Part shown: one piece after another, positions 1-7,743 of the stretch
How positions within the stretch are numbered: the first letter of the stretch is position 1
Layout: each line of letters opens with the position of its first letter
Assembly (NCBI GenBank): GCA_024691135.1
Contig: JAILNZ010000005.1
Location: forward strand, 1-33,692
DNA: 33,692 bases
Source of the DNA: Clostridiales bacterium
GTDB lineage: Bacteria > Bacillota > Clostridia > Saccharofermentanales > Saccharofermentanaceae
Direction of reading: 5' to 3'
Notes under the pieces: model-generated
What the model was told of the DNA's origin: nothing
Database searches by the model: none
What the model saw: only the letters and a program-made list of their open reading frames with translations
Made by a program: the position numbers and the translations under genes

Positions 1-522
1 AGAAATTACGATGACGGCGTCGAATACATTGGACTCGGCCTCTGCTGCGAAGCGGCCGCGGCCCTTATCATCGACCGGGACGAAAAGTTCTCTTTAATTC
101 CCGAAGCGCCCCTCCCGTACGGCATCGATCTTATCAACGGCATCAGTGAAGATATAGCGGCCGCCCTTGACGGCTTCTGCGTCGATAAGAGCTGCTCAGA
201 CAGGGCCGCGTTCTTTCTCACGCTGGAGATACTTGACGGCAGATGGGAAGAGCTACTGAAAGATCTTAAAAAAACCCCTGTGTCAAAAAAAGACCGGGAT
301 GAGTTTATCAACTCCCGTCTAATTGAGTTTCGTAATCTCCTGATCTATTTTCTGTACAGGCACAAAGGCAACAGAAAATATGCTGCGGAGAGCTGCCGGA
401 TCATCGCCGAAGTCTGCGTCCGTTCCGGTCTCGACCTGAAAGAGATAAGCAGGATGTATTCGGCGGAAGTCGAATACTCGGACGTCAATACCGCCATAAT
501 GGAAGAAGGAGGTTACGAATGA
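1..522 (+). CDS. Hypothetical protein, 5' end outside the window
   Basis: The reading frame is open from the first base to a TGA at 520-522, giving 173 visible residues. The ORF track starts it at an internal GTG (280), but the frame continues upstream without a stop, so the true start lies outside the window. I recognise no family. The visible part is probably soluble: a region rich in Ala, Asp and Ile, then a charged helical C-terminal half with the segment FRNLLIYFLYRHKGNRKY and a Glu-rich end. No transmembrane run or signal peptide is visible. Its last codons carry the GGAGG ribosome binding site of the next gene, and its TGA overlaps the next ATG (ATGA), so the two are probably translationally coupled. 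Function unknown. Confidence 0.7.
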   Translation, partial: RNYDDGVEYIGLGLCCEAAAALIIDRDEKFSLIPEAPLPYGIDLINGISEDIAAALDGFCVDKSCSDRAAFFLTLEILDGRWEELLKDLKKTPVSKKDRDEFINSRLIEFRNLLIYFLYRHKGNRKYAAESCRIIAEVCVRSGLDLKEISRMYSAEVEYSDVNTAIMEEGGYE

Positions 523-1535
523 GAAAACGCAATTACTTTCTGGACTTCTGGAAGTTCATCGCCGCGCTCGGCGTTATCATGGTGCATGTCCCGTACGGCG
601 GCAAGCTCGGCGCGACGCTCGCGTGTGTGGGAAACTGGGGCGTGAGTTTTTTCTTCCTCATAAGCGGCTACATGTGCTTCGGCGACAGGGAAAAAGTGTG
701 CGGCAAGATAGCACGGCGCTTCAGGAGAAACGGCATCATCACGGTCATATCGGTCGCGGTCTATCTTCTCTTCACATATATCGAGAGCCGCATGAATCAC
801 ACCGACGTGCTCCTTAAGCTGAAGCTCAAAAAACCGGTGACCTACGTCCGGATGATCCTTCTCGGAGACTTCGAATTCTTCTACGGTTCCGCATTCTGGT
901 TCCTGGTCGCACTCTTATATGGATACATATTGTTCTACCTGATAGCGAGGTTCAGCCTTCGAAAACTCGCATATATCTTACTTCCGATCTTCCTCTTCTT
1001 AAGGATCACAGTCGAGACCTGCGTCAGTTCCTTCGGCTGGAACTGGCACTGGAGCGGCAACGCCCTCGTCGGCGCCATTCCGATGATGCTCGCCGGATAT
1101 GTCATCGCGGACCAAAAGGACAGACTCATGAAGATTCCAACAGCGGTCCTTATCATACTTTCCGTCCTTACCGCGGTACTGATGTTCATTACGGTCAATT
1201 ACAGGGTCGGAAGATACGACATCTCGCAGCCGTTCAAGATCCTGTGTTCATCGCTGGTATTCATTCTCGGAATAAAGAAGCCGTCATGGTACATCATCAA
1301 GCCGGTCGCTTTTCTGGGACGCACGATATCGCTTTATATCTACATTACGCACTTCATGCTGATCGTCATCATCGCGAACATCATGCAGAGGACGAGGGTC
1401 TATTACTGGCAGCTTCCGCCTGCCGTCATCATCGCTTCGATACTGGTCTCGCTTGTCATTTTCGGTGTCGAAGTTCTGATAAAGCGGCTCATCCGTAAAA
1501 AGACGGAGCCGGCCGCGGCGGGCTCCGGGCAATAG
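519..1535 (+). CDS. Acyltransferase family 3 membrane protein
   Basis: This 338-residue protein is very hydrophobic with about ten membrane segments. It opens with the pattern typical of acyltransferase family 3 (OafA/YrhL type): YFLDFWKFIAALGVIMVHV, with the family's conserved His near residue 22, then FFFLISGYM. Such proteins move acyl groups, often acetyl or succinyl, onto cell-surface sugars or other exported molecules. The substrate cannot be told from sequence. The start is an ATG overlapping the upstream stop by 4 nt, preceded by GGAGG. A short basic tail ends the protein in the cytoplasm. An acetyltransferase and an esterase follow in the same direction, so the operon looks concerned with acyl-group chemistry, but that link is inference. 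Confidence 0.85.
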   Translation: MRKRNYFLDFWKFIAALGVIMVHVPYGGKLGATLACVGNWGVSFFFLISGYMCFGDREKVCGKIARRFRRNGIITVISVAVYLLFTYIESRMNHTDVLLKLKLKKPVTYVRMILLGDFEFFYGSAFWFLVALLYGYILFYLIARFSLRKLAYILLPIFLFLRITVETCVSSFGWNWHWSGNALVGAIPMMLAGYVIADQKDRLMKIPTAVLIILSVLTAVLMFITVNYRVGRYDISQPFKILCSSLVFILGIKKPSWYIIKPVAFLGRTISLYIYITHFMLIVIIANIMQRTRVYYWQLPPAVIIASILVSLVIFGVEVLIKRLIRKKTEPAAAGSGQ

Positions 1536-1561
1536 GTTTTCGAGAAGAGGAGGGATAAGAT

Positions 1562-2077
1562 ATGTTACGGTTAAGACAGTACAAGCGCTGCGATTCCGAG
1601 AAGATCGCCAAGTGGCTCGAGGACGAGAACGTCTACCTCAAGTGGGGCGGCAAGATGATGGGGGACTACCCCCTCCCGGCCGCGGCGATAGACGAGACGT
1701 ACAGGGCAAAGAACGGGTTCTGCGAAGAGGACAATTTCTATCCCTGGGTCGCGCTGGACGACAACGACAACGTGGTCGGCCATTTTATCATGAGATACCT
1801 TAAGGGCGACAGAAGGCTCCTTCGATTCGGGTGGGTCATCGTTGACGACTCGAAAAGGGGCAGGGGATACGGGACCGAGATGCTCCGCGCGGGTCTGAGG
1901 TACGCGTTCGGGATCTTCGGCGCTGAGAAGATAACGATCGGAGTTTTCGAGAAGAATGATATTGCGGCAAACTGCTACAGAAAACTCGGATTCAAGGAAG
2001 TCGAGACGGTTCCGGGAGACCCCTGGAACGTTATCGAGATGGAACTGCCGAGGGAGGACTGGAAAGATGTTTATTAA
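1562..2077 (+). CDS. GNAT family N-acetyltransferase (RimJ/RimL type)
   Basis: This 171-residue protein has the GNAT fold order. An N-terminal region (LRLRQYKRCDSEKIAKWL) resembles the RimJ/RimL group. The acetyl-CoA pyrophosphate loop is RGRGYG near residue 100, followed by a helix, and the closing motif is NCYRKLGFKEVE. It should transfer an acetyl group from acetyl-CoA to an amine; the substrate may be a protein N-terminus, a small molecule or an antibiotic, and sequence does not say which. A GAGGAGGG ribosome binding site lies just before the ATG. The end overlaps the following hydrolase by 11 nt in another frame, which points to co-translation. Length is normal for the family. Confidence 0.88.
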   Translation: MLRLRQYKRCDSEKIAKWLEDENVYLKWGGKMMGDYPLPAAAIDETYRAKNGFCEEDNFYPWVALDDNDNVVGHFIMRYLKGDRRLLRFGWVIVDDSKRGRGYGTEMLRAGLRYAFGIFGAEKITIGVFEKNDIAANCYRKLGFKEVETVPGDPWNVIEMELPREDWKDVY

Positions 2078-2804
2078 TGACGACGGTATCGAGCTGCATG
2101 TTGAACTCGAAAAGCCCGCTGATCCGCCCCCGCGGATGCCTCTGGTGATCGTGATCCACGGCTTTACGGGGAACATGGAGGAAGAGCACATACTGGCCGC
2201 TTCGAGGACCTTCAGGGATCTGGGGTACGCGACGCTTAGAGTCGAGATGTACGGCCACGGCCAAAGCGGCGGATCATTCAGGGATCATACCCTCCTTAAG
2301 TGGATCGGGAACGCTCTTACCGTTATCGATTACGCGTTGACTTTGGACTTCGTTACGGACATCTACCTGTGCGGCCACTCCCAGGGCGGTCTGACCGTCA
2401 TGCTAGCGGGCGGCCTCAAGCACGACGTCATAAAGGGACTGATCGAACTTGCCCCGGCGGCGATGATCCCCGAGCTCGCGAGGCAGGGGCAGCTCCTGGG
2501 CTACGACTATGATCCCGACAACATTCCCGACGAGCTCATGGTAAGACCCGGCATGCCCCTCGGCAATAACTACGCCAGAACGGCGCAGCTGATCCACATC
2601 GAGGACGCGATCGACAGATATGACGGGCCCGTCCTGATCGTTCAGGGAACGTCTGATTATCCGGAACTCATAAAGTCCGCGGAGTTCGTTTCAAAGCGCT
2701 ACAGAAACTGCACCTATGTCACGATCGAAGGATCGACGCACTGCTACGACGGCCACATCGCCGATATGGAGAACGCCATAAGAGGCTGGATTCCGGAGGT
2801 TTGA
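2067..2804 (+). CDS. Alpha/beta hydrolase, cinnamoyl/feruloyl esterase-like
   Basis: A 245-residue serine hydrolase. The oxyanion segment is HGFTGNMEE (residues 31-39), the nucleophile elbow is GHSQGG (Ser105), the acid is in QGTSDYPE (Asp197) and the catalytic His is in GSTHCYDG (His225). The insertion with LAPAAMIPE and DPDNIPDEL, and the overall length, match the cinnamoyl/feruloyl esterases of Lactobacillus and Butyrivibrio (LJ0536/Est1E type). A role in releasing hydroxycinnamates or cleaving another short ester is therefore likely; the substrate is inferred. There is no signal peptide, so it is cytoplasmic. The ORF track starts at 1956, but the ATG at 2067 has AGGGAGG nine bases upstream and gives the family's usual length. 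Confidence 0.88.
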   Translation: MFINDDGIELHVELEKPADPPPRMPLVIVIHGFTGNMEEEHILAASRTFRDLGYATLRVEMYGHGQSGGSFRDHTLLKWIGNALTVIDYALTLDFVTDIYLCGHSQGGLTVMLAGGLKHDVIKGLIELAPAAMIPELARQGQLLGYDYDPDNIPDELMVRPGMPLGNNYARTAQLIHIEDAIDRYDGPVLIVQGTSDYPELIKSAEFVSKRYRNCTYVTIEGSTHCYDGHIADMENAIRGWIPEV

Positions 2805-2813
2805 GTTTATTGG

Positions 2814-2902
2814 TTGTGCTCTTACCCATACTGGCGGTAGAATAAAAAATCTACGATTAGTATTAGCAGTCGGTTTAAAACCGGCTGCTTTTCGTTTATC
2901 AT
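2814..2902 (+). promoter_or_regulatory. Candidate promoters for the XRE/ABC operon
   Basis: Two sigma-A-like arrangements are visible. TTGTGC (2814-2819) and TAGAAT (2838-2843) are 18 bp apart. TTTAAA (2874-2879) and TATCAT (2897-2902) are 17 bp apart. The first would place the hairpin at 2865-2892 inside the 5' leader; the second lies over and after it. Sequence alone does not decide which is used. Confidence 0.35.
2865..2892 (+). terminator. Rho-independent terminator or leader hairpin
   Basis: AGCAGTCGGTTT pairs with AAACCGGCTGCT (12 bp including one G-U) around a minimal loop and runs into TTTT. It probably ends the 1-2804 operon. It could act as an attenuator for the regulator gene if the TAGAAT promoter at 2838 is active. 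Confidence 0.7.
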
Positions 2903-2936
2903 ACAGACAGATGAGACGAAAGGAGCGGAACCGTTT

Positions 2937-4001
2937 ATGGAACTTCGGTTAGGCGAGAACATAAAGAAAATGAGAAAAGACAGGGCTCTTACACAGGAAG
3001 GCCTCGCTGACGCGCTGGGCGTCACGACCGGAGCCGTCTACAAATGGGAGTCCGGCCTTTCCGTCCCCGAGCTTACGATGCTCGTCAAGCTCGCCGACTA
3101 TTTTGAGGTCTCCGTGGATGTCCTCCTCGGCTACAAGAAGCTCGACGGGCGCCGCGAAGAGATCGCGCAGCAGATCTACCGGTACATCGGGGCCAAGGAC
3201 CGGTCCGGCATCGACGAAGCCGAGCGCGCGCTCCTCAAATACCCGAACGACTACGGGATCATCAAGGCGGCCGCAAACATCTGGGCCAGCTTCGGCATCG
3301 AGGAAAAAGACCATGAGATGATGAGACGGAGCATCATGCTTTTCGAAAAAGCGCTGACGCTTATACCGAACGATGAGGATCCCCGGTACGGCGAGCTCGC
3401 CATCTACGGCAGCATCGCGACGATCTACTACACCCTTGGCGAGAGGGAGAGAGCGGTCAGCATCCTCAAGAAAAACAACAAGGGCGGGATCTTCAATACC
3501 GAGATAGGCTCGATGATGTCGCTCGATCACGCCCGGTCCGCCGAGTGCAGGAATTATCTCATGAACGGTTTCATTCAGGTGAATTCGCGGCTGATCAACA
3601 TGGCTTTCGGCCTGAACTGCTTCTATAAGGAGCAGGGTGATATGACGATGGTCAGGGAAGTTTCCGAATGGATACTGAACTACATAGAGAGCATCAGGGG
3701 CAGTGCCGATATCTGTTACGCGGACAAGATCGGCAGCGCATATCTGGTCTGCCTGAGCTACGCAGTGTACAGGCTCGAAGGCGAAGATCAGGGAAGAGAA
3801 TATCTCATAAAGGCGAAGTCTCTCGCGGAAAGATTCGATTCCTCGCCCGACTACCGCCTTCCGAGCAGGTTCTTCGGCGGCGCGGAGCAGGGCAGTTCGT
3901 ACGACATATTGGGCAGAACCGCTTCCGAGTCGATCGAAACGGCCCTGGATTTTATAAAAGACAAAAAGTTCACGGCGTTATGGAATAAGGTCAACGCATA
4001 A
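2937..4001 (+). CDS. XRE family regulator with TPR-like sensor domain
   Basis: Residues 1-65 form a Cro/CI helix-turn-helix: IKKMRKDRALTQEGLADALG, then VTTGAVYKWESG, then a helix ending in VDVLLGY. The remaining roughly 290 residues are helical and look like degenerate tetratricopeptide repeats, as in regulators that sense a ligand or peptide. The ATG is preceded by AAAGGAGCGG. The stop is 11 nt before an ABC exporter gene, so the two very probably form one transcript and the regulator probably controls it. This pairing is common in Clostridia, where such regulators often respond to antimicrobials or metabolites exported by the pump. The ligand is unknown. The 354-residue length is typical. 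Confidence 0.88.
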   Translation: MELRLGENIKKMRKDRALTQEGLADALGVTTGAVYKWESGLSVPELTMLVKLADYFEVSVDVLLGYKKLDGRREEIAQQIYRYIGAKDRSGIDEAERALLKYPNDYGIIKAAANIWASFGIEEKDHEMMRRSIMLFEKALTLIPNDEDPRYGELAIYGSIATIYYTLGERERAVSILKKNNKGGIFNTEIGSMMSLDHARSAECRNYLMNGFIQVNSRLINMAFGLNCFYKEQGDMTMVREVSEWILNYIESIRGSADICYADKIGSAYLVCLSYAVYRLEGEDQGREYLIKAKSLAERFDSSPDYRLPSRFFGGAEQGSSYDILGRTASESIETALDFIKDKKFTALWNKVNA

Positions 4002-4012
4002 AGGAGTTCATC

Positions 4013-5731
4013 ATGAAAAACAAAGATCTGTATGCGGAACTGAAAAGTCAGTTCCTTAGGGGAAACCGCGCAAATTTTGTGCTTGCCGTCATCGGCTCGT
4101 TCATGTCGGGAACAGTCTGCATGGGCGTATCCTGGGGCGCGGGCGAGCTGATCGACACCGCGGCGGGAGCGGGCACCAGAAGTATCGGTGAGCTCGCCGC
4201 CGCCGCACTCGGCATAATCGTATTCCTTCTTCTGTCATCCCTCATCTCCTGCTTCTCGCAGCCTCGATACATTCGAAAAGCGATGTGCAACTATAAGGAA
4301 AAGGTCTTCTCTCTCCTCACCGGAAAGAACATCTCCTCCTTCGTCAAAGAAAGCACCGCGACATACCTGTCGGCACTCACGAACGATGCCGTCTCGATCG
4401 AGACAAACTATCTCGACAAACAGTTCCAGCTCATCACCAGAGTCGTCTCCTTCTTCGGCGCTCTCACCATGATGCTGATCTATTCACCCCTTTTAACTTT
4501 GATAGCGGTTGCCGTCACGATCCTGCCTCTTCTTGTATCAATCATATCGGGCGGCAAACTTGCTTCAAAGGAAGTCAGCGTCTCCGACAGGAACCGCAGC
4601 TTCACGGGCACCATCAGCGACTGCCTGAGCGGTTTCACCGTGGTCAAGAGCTTCCGCGCCGAGAAAGAGATCTTCGACCTCTTCGCAAAGGATAACAGCA
4701 GGCTCGAGGGCGAGAAATGCGCCAAGCGCACCCTCCAGATCTTTGTCGGCACGCTGGGCCTTTTCGCTGGCATCACGGCGCAACTGTCGATATTCTTCGC
4801 GGGTACCTACATGGCCGTCACCGGCAAGGGCATCACCGCCGGCACCGTCATGATCTTCGTAAACCTCATGAACTTCCTGATCCAGCCGGTCGCAGAACTT
4901 CCGGGCCTCCTGGCCGCCCGCAAAGCCTCCCTTGCCCTTGTTCGTAGGATCGCCGAGTGCCTCCGCAAAGACTCTTTCACGGGCGGCACCGCCGAGCTCC
5001 GCAAACTTGACGGAGCCATCAGCATAAAGGACGTGTCCTTCTCCTACGACGACGACAGGGAAGTCCTGCACGACATCTCCTTCGACTTCGAGGCCGGCAA
5101 ATCCTACGCGATCGTCGGCGGCAGCGGCAGCGGAAAATCGACACTCCTCAACCTCCTCCTCTCCGGCGCGGGCGGTTCCGATTACAAAGGCTCGATCCGC
5201 TGGGACGGCACGGAGCTGCGCGACTGCTCGTCCGACTCACTCTTCGAGCAGGTCTCGTCGATCCAGCAGAACGTCTTCGTATTCAACTCGTCCATCAGGG
5301 ACAACATCACGATGTTCCGTGACTTCTCGAAAAAGGACGTCGATGCCGCCATCAACCGCGCCAACCTCAGCGGCCTCATCGCCGAGCGTGGTTCCGACTA
5401 TCTCTGCGGTGAAAACGGAAGCGGCCTGTCAGGCGGCGAGAAGCAGAGGATCTCGATCGCCAGGAGCCTTCTCAAGGACTCTTCCGTCCTCCTCGCCGAC
5501 GAGATCACGGCCGCTCTCGATTCGCAGACGGCGCACCGCGTGTCATCCGACATACTCGATCTGACCGGCATCACAAGGATCGTTGTCACGCACTCGCTCG
5601 ACGAGAGTCTCATGAGGCGCTACGACAAGATCCTGGTCATGAAAGACGGCAGGATCAAGGAATCCGGAACCTTTGACGAGCTCCTGGCGAAGAAGGATTA
5701 TTTCCACGCATTATTCACCGTCTCCGTCTAA
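4013..5731 (+). CDS. ABC exporter, fused permease and ATPase
   Basis: A 572-residue half-transporter. The N-terminal half has six predicted membrane helices (ABC exporter type I fold), beginning FVLAVIGSFMSGTVCMGVSW. The C-terminal half is a complete ATPase: Walker A GGSGSGKST, Q-loop IQQNVFVF, signature LSGGEKQR, Walker B VLLADEI with the catalytic Glu, and H-loop VVTHSL. It should work as a homodimer and export lipids, peptides or drugs; the substrate is not visible. The start has AAGGAG seven bases upstream of the ATG. It lies directly behind an XRE/TPR regulator, which is probably its controller. No terminator is obvious right after the stop. Confidence 0.92.
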   Translation: MKNKDLYAELKSQFLRGNRANFVLAVIGSFMSGTVCMGVSWGAGELIDTAAGAGTRSIGELAAAALGIIVFLLLSSLISCFSQPRYIRKAMCNYKEKVFSLLTGKNISSFVKESTATYLSALTNDAVSIETNYLDKQFQLITRVVSFFGALTMMLIYSPLLTLIAVAVTILPLLVSIISGGKLASKEVSVSDRNRSFTGTISDCLSGFTVVKSFRAEKEIFDLFAKDNSRLEGEKCAKRTLQIFVGTLGLFAGITAQLSIFFAGTYMAVTGKGITAGTVMIFVNLMNFLIQPVAELPGLLAARKASLALVRRIAECLRKDSFTGGTAELRKLDGAISIKDVSFSYDDDREVLHDISFDFEAGKSYAIVGGSGSGKSTLLNLLLSGAGGSDYKGSIRWDGTELRDCSSDSLFEQVSSIQQNVFVFNSSIRDNITMFRDFSKKDVDAAINRANLSGLIAERGSDYLCGENGSGLSGGEKQRISIARSLLKDSSVLLADEITAALDSQTAHRVSSDILDLTGITRIVVTHSLDESLMRRYDKILVMKDGRIKESGTFDELLAKKDYFHALFTVSV

Positions 5732-5773
5732 CCGACCGCCCTTTTCGAGAAACGGAAAAAGCCTTGCCTAGTG

Positions 5774-5782
5774 TGGTAGAAT
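5774..5782 (+). promoter_or_regulatory. Extended -10 promoter (TGG TAGAAT)
   Basis: TGG followed by TAGAAT makes an extended -10 element 35 bp before the ATG of the small membrane protein. No good -35 is seen, which the TGn element can compensate for. It also explains why the upstream TTG start at 5764 offered by the ORF track is unlikely: that codon would lie at or before the transcription start. Confidence 0.45.
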
Positions 5783-5817
5783 ACCTTAAGTTTCAGCGCA
5801 AGAGGAGATATATCGTT

Positions 5818-6183
5818 ATGGCAGTGATCTGGTACAAGACAATGAACTCGAATCTTCAGGATTCGCTCCGCAAAGGCAAGGTCCCCGAGAAGAACGTTCT
5901 CGAACTCAGCGAGAAGATAAAGGCCGAGAACAAAAAGAACTTCAAAACGCTCAGCGTCGTCATGGCCATCATCTTCGTTATGATGGGCGGATACATGACC
6001 TTCGTCCTTGCAAGCAATTCGGATCTTCAGGACGCTCTGCTCCAGTGGATCATCAGCTTTCTGGTCATATACGCGATCATCTTCATCGGGACATATCTGG
6101 CTGTCGGCGGCATAATGAAGATCCAGTTCAACGGCGCGGTCAGAGAAGGCTATCCCGAACTCTACTCCAAGTGCAAGGTCTGA
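5818..6183 (+). CDS. Small membrane protein, unknown function
   Basis: A 121-residue protein with a polar N-terminal stretch of about 40 residues (rich in Lys, Glu and Asn), two hydrophobic helices (LSVVMAIIFVMMGGYMTF and IISFLVIYAIIFIGTYLAV) and a short C-terminal tail. I recognise no family. I start it at the ATG at 5818 because an AAGAGGAG ribosome binding site lies upstream and a promoter-like TGGTAGAAT precedes it. Its stop TGA is directly followed by the stop of the convergent gene on the other strand (shared TGATCA), with no bases between. The real function cannot be inferred from its neighbours. Confidence 0.7.
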   Translation: MAVIWYKTMNSNLQDSLRKGKVPEKNVLELSEKIKAENKKNFKTLSVVMAIIFVMMGGYMTFVLASNSDLQDALLQWIISFLVIYAIIFIGTYLAVGGIMKIQFNGAVREGYPELYSKCKV

Positions 6184-7218
6184 TCACGCCGGCTTGATAC
6201 CGGTGACGGTCGTCACCAATGCGTCATGATCCGACAGTTCCATGCTCTTGATCGACGGTGAATAGATGGTCGTCCTGATCATATCAGTCTGATCGGCATA
6301 CCTGTTTGCAAACGAATAATCCAGTACGTTCTGGATGCCGGTCGGCAGCTTCATGACTTCTATGGTCTTCGTGTCCCTCAAGACGGCATTAAGACTTCTT
6401 ATCCTGTCCTCAAAAGGACCGCCGATACACGAGTTCAAGTCTCCGACAAGAAGGAATTTCTGCTTCTTTTCCGAATAGAACTGAGAGATTTCCATAATAT
6501 CTTTCCACATCATCTCGGCAAGATTTACGCGATCCTGCTGATTTCCGAAAGTTTGAGGAACCCATGCATTAAGCACAGCATAATCATCCGCTTCTAGCAG
6601 GTTATACCTGAGCCTGAATCCGGCCGCCTCATCCCTGAGGTGCATCGTGCGGGAAACTGTCACATTTTTGCCTTTCAGCATAATGCATATGCAGTTGTTG
6701 TAATCCTCTTTCTGCTTATACGCTGCCGGGAAAACCGGCTCATAATACTTTTCGAGCACACGCAATAAAGCTTTAAGACAAACGTTATCCTCCCCCGCCT
6801 TGAATTCCTGCAGGAACAGTATGTCGGGCAAGACCTTTAAGACCTCCTTGGATATGCCTGTAAGTCGCTCCGCCAGCTCCCTGCCTGTGGATTTGTACCC
6901 CTTTACGTTCAGGCTCATGAACACCCGTTCCTTCGGTTCTTTGTAGATCCTGAGCAAGACGCAGATCAGCATAGAGTAAGGAACAAATATCCCGTACCTG
7001 CTCCTGATCTCTCTTTTAAGCTCCCTAAGGAACTCAACGTTCTCGAGGTCGACCTTTACCCCGACCTTCTTGCCACTGTTTATGCTCCTGTCTTTTACAA
7101 GTCTCGGCCAAAACAGGTCCAGGACTTTGCGGTCTTTTCTTACAGCCTTCAAGAGCCTGTTTACAGTAAGCGGGGCACACATGATTCTTGCTGATTGTCT
7201 TATGCTGATCGTGACCAT
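6184..7218 (-). CDS. Endonuclease/exonuclease/phosphatase (EEP) fold protein
   Basis: A 344-residue protein whose residues from about 98 to the end carry the EEP signature set. These are LNVKG (metal and substrate Asn), DILFLQEF (metal-binding Glu), LNAWVP, LVGDLNS (catalytic Asp and Asn) and a closing LSDHDALV (SDH motif). The family contains DNase I-like nucleases, AP endonucleases and phosphodiesterases, and the substrate is not predictable here. The first 97 residues are not part of the fold. They include KKVGVKVDLENVEFLRELK followed by a hydrophobic helix, which could be a small ribbon-helix-helix-like domain; this is a guess. AAGGAGG lies just before the ATG. No signal peptide, so probably cytoplasmic. 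Confidence 0.8.
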   Translation of the reverse strand: MVTISIRQSARIMCAPLTVNRLLKAVRKDRKVLDLFWPRLVKDRSINSGKKVGVKVDLENVEFLRELKREIRSRYGIFVPYSMLICVLLRIYKEPKERVFMSLNVKGYKSTGRELAERLTGISKEVLKVLPDILFLQEFKAGEDNVCLKALLRVLEKYYEPVFPAAYKQKEDYNNCICIMLKGKNVTVSRTMHLRDEAAGFRLRYNLLEADDYAVLNAWVPQTFGNQQDRVNLAEMMWKDIMEISQFYSEKKQKFLLVGDLNSCIGGPFEDRIRSLNAVLRDTKTIEVMKLPTGIQNVLDYSFANRYADQTDMIRTTIYSPSIKSMELSDHDALVTTVTGIKPA

Positions 7219-7340
7219 GGATTCCTCCTTGTCCTCATATTACAGAACCTTGGCGCCTTCTTGGGCAACAATTGAGGACAAAGACCGACAATCGGTACTA
7301 AGGCAGCACCGGAGTGCCCTTCTGCCGCGCTTTCCCACGG

Positions 7341-7660
7341 TTTTTTCCAACCTTAAGTTTTATTTGCTTTTTTATGATTTTGGTTTTTCCAACCTAAGGA
7401 GTTTTTTGCATTTTTCTGTTTTTATTTTTTCCAACCTAAGGTTGATAAGTGGAGTGAGAATAAGGCGTTTTTGCTGTCGAAACCTCAGATTCGGGAATGC
7501 TTTTCGAGAAAAATCCAACCCTGGGTTGTTGATCAAGATGAAGGTGCATGTCTTTTGACTTCCTAAGGTTGGAAAAACAAAAAGGCAGGACCCGGAAAGG
7601 AAACTTAAGGTTGGAAAAATATAAGGCGGAATAAGAGAAGGTGACTTAGGGTTGGAAAAA
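7341..7660. repeat. Mirrored array of CCAACC/GGTTGG elements about 42 bp apart
   Basis: The gene-free stretch 7219-7726 holds seven copies of a short element. Four read TTTTTCCAACCT(T)AAG-like with CCAACC at 7347, 7389, 7431 and 7515 (steps 42, 42 and 84 bp). Three read AGGTTGGAAAAA with GGTTGG at 7567, 7609 and 7650 (steps 42 and 41 bp). The left copies are reverse complements of the right ones, so the block is a nested inverted repeat. Copies 3 and 4 are themselves near-complete palindromes. Poly-T or poly-A runs flank most copies. No gene is supported here: the plus ORF 7070-7558 is made by the repeats and overlaps the minus gene. Confidence 0.85.
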
Positions 7661-7707
7661 ACCCGGGACGCGGCGGGAAAGAGGAGAATGGATCCGGGAG
7701 GGGAGGA

Positions 7708-7743
7708 AGAAAAAGGAGAGATGATCTTAACGATCTCTCTCCT
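7708..7743 (-). terminator. Terminator of the tandem-Nudix gene
   Basis: On the minus strand AGGAGAGA pairs with TCTCTCCT, with an inner GATC/GATC pairing, and runs into TTTTTCTTCC. The stop codon of the Nudix gene sits inside the loop. Confidence 0.75.

Noticed and set aside
7070-7558. Plus ORF with repeated FSNLK/FSNLR peptides
   Set aside because: It overlaps the start of the EEP gene antisense and the repeat array. The peptide repeats follow from the 42-bp spacing.
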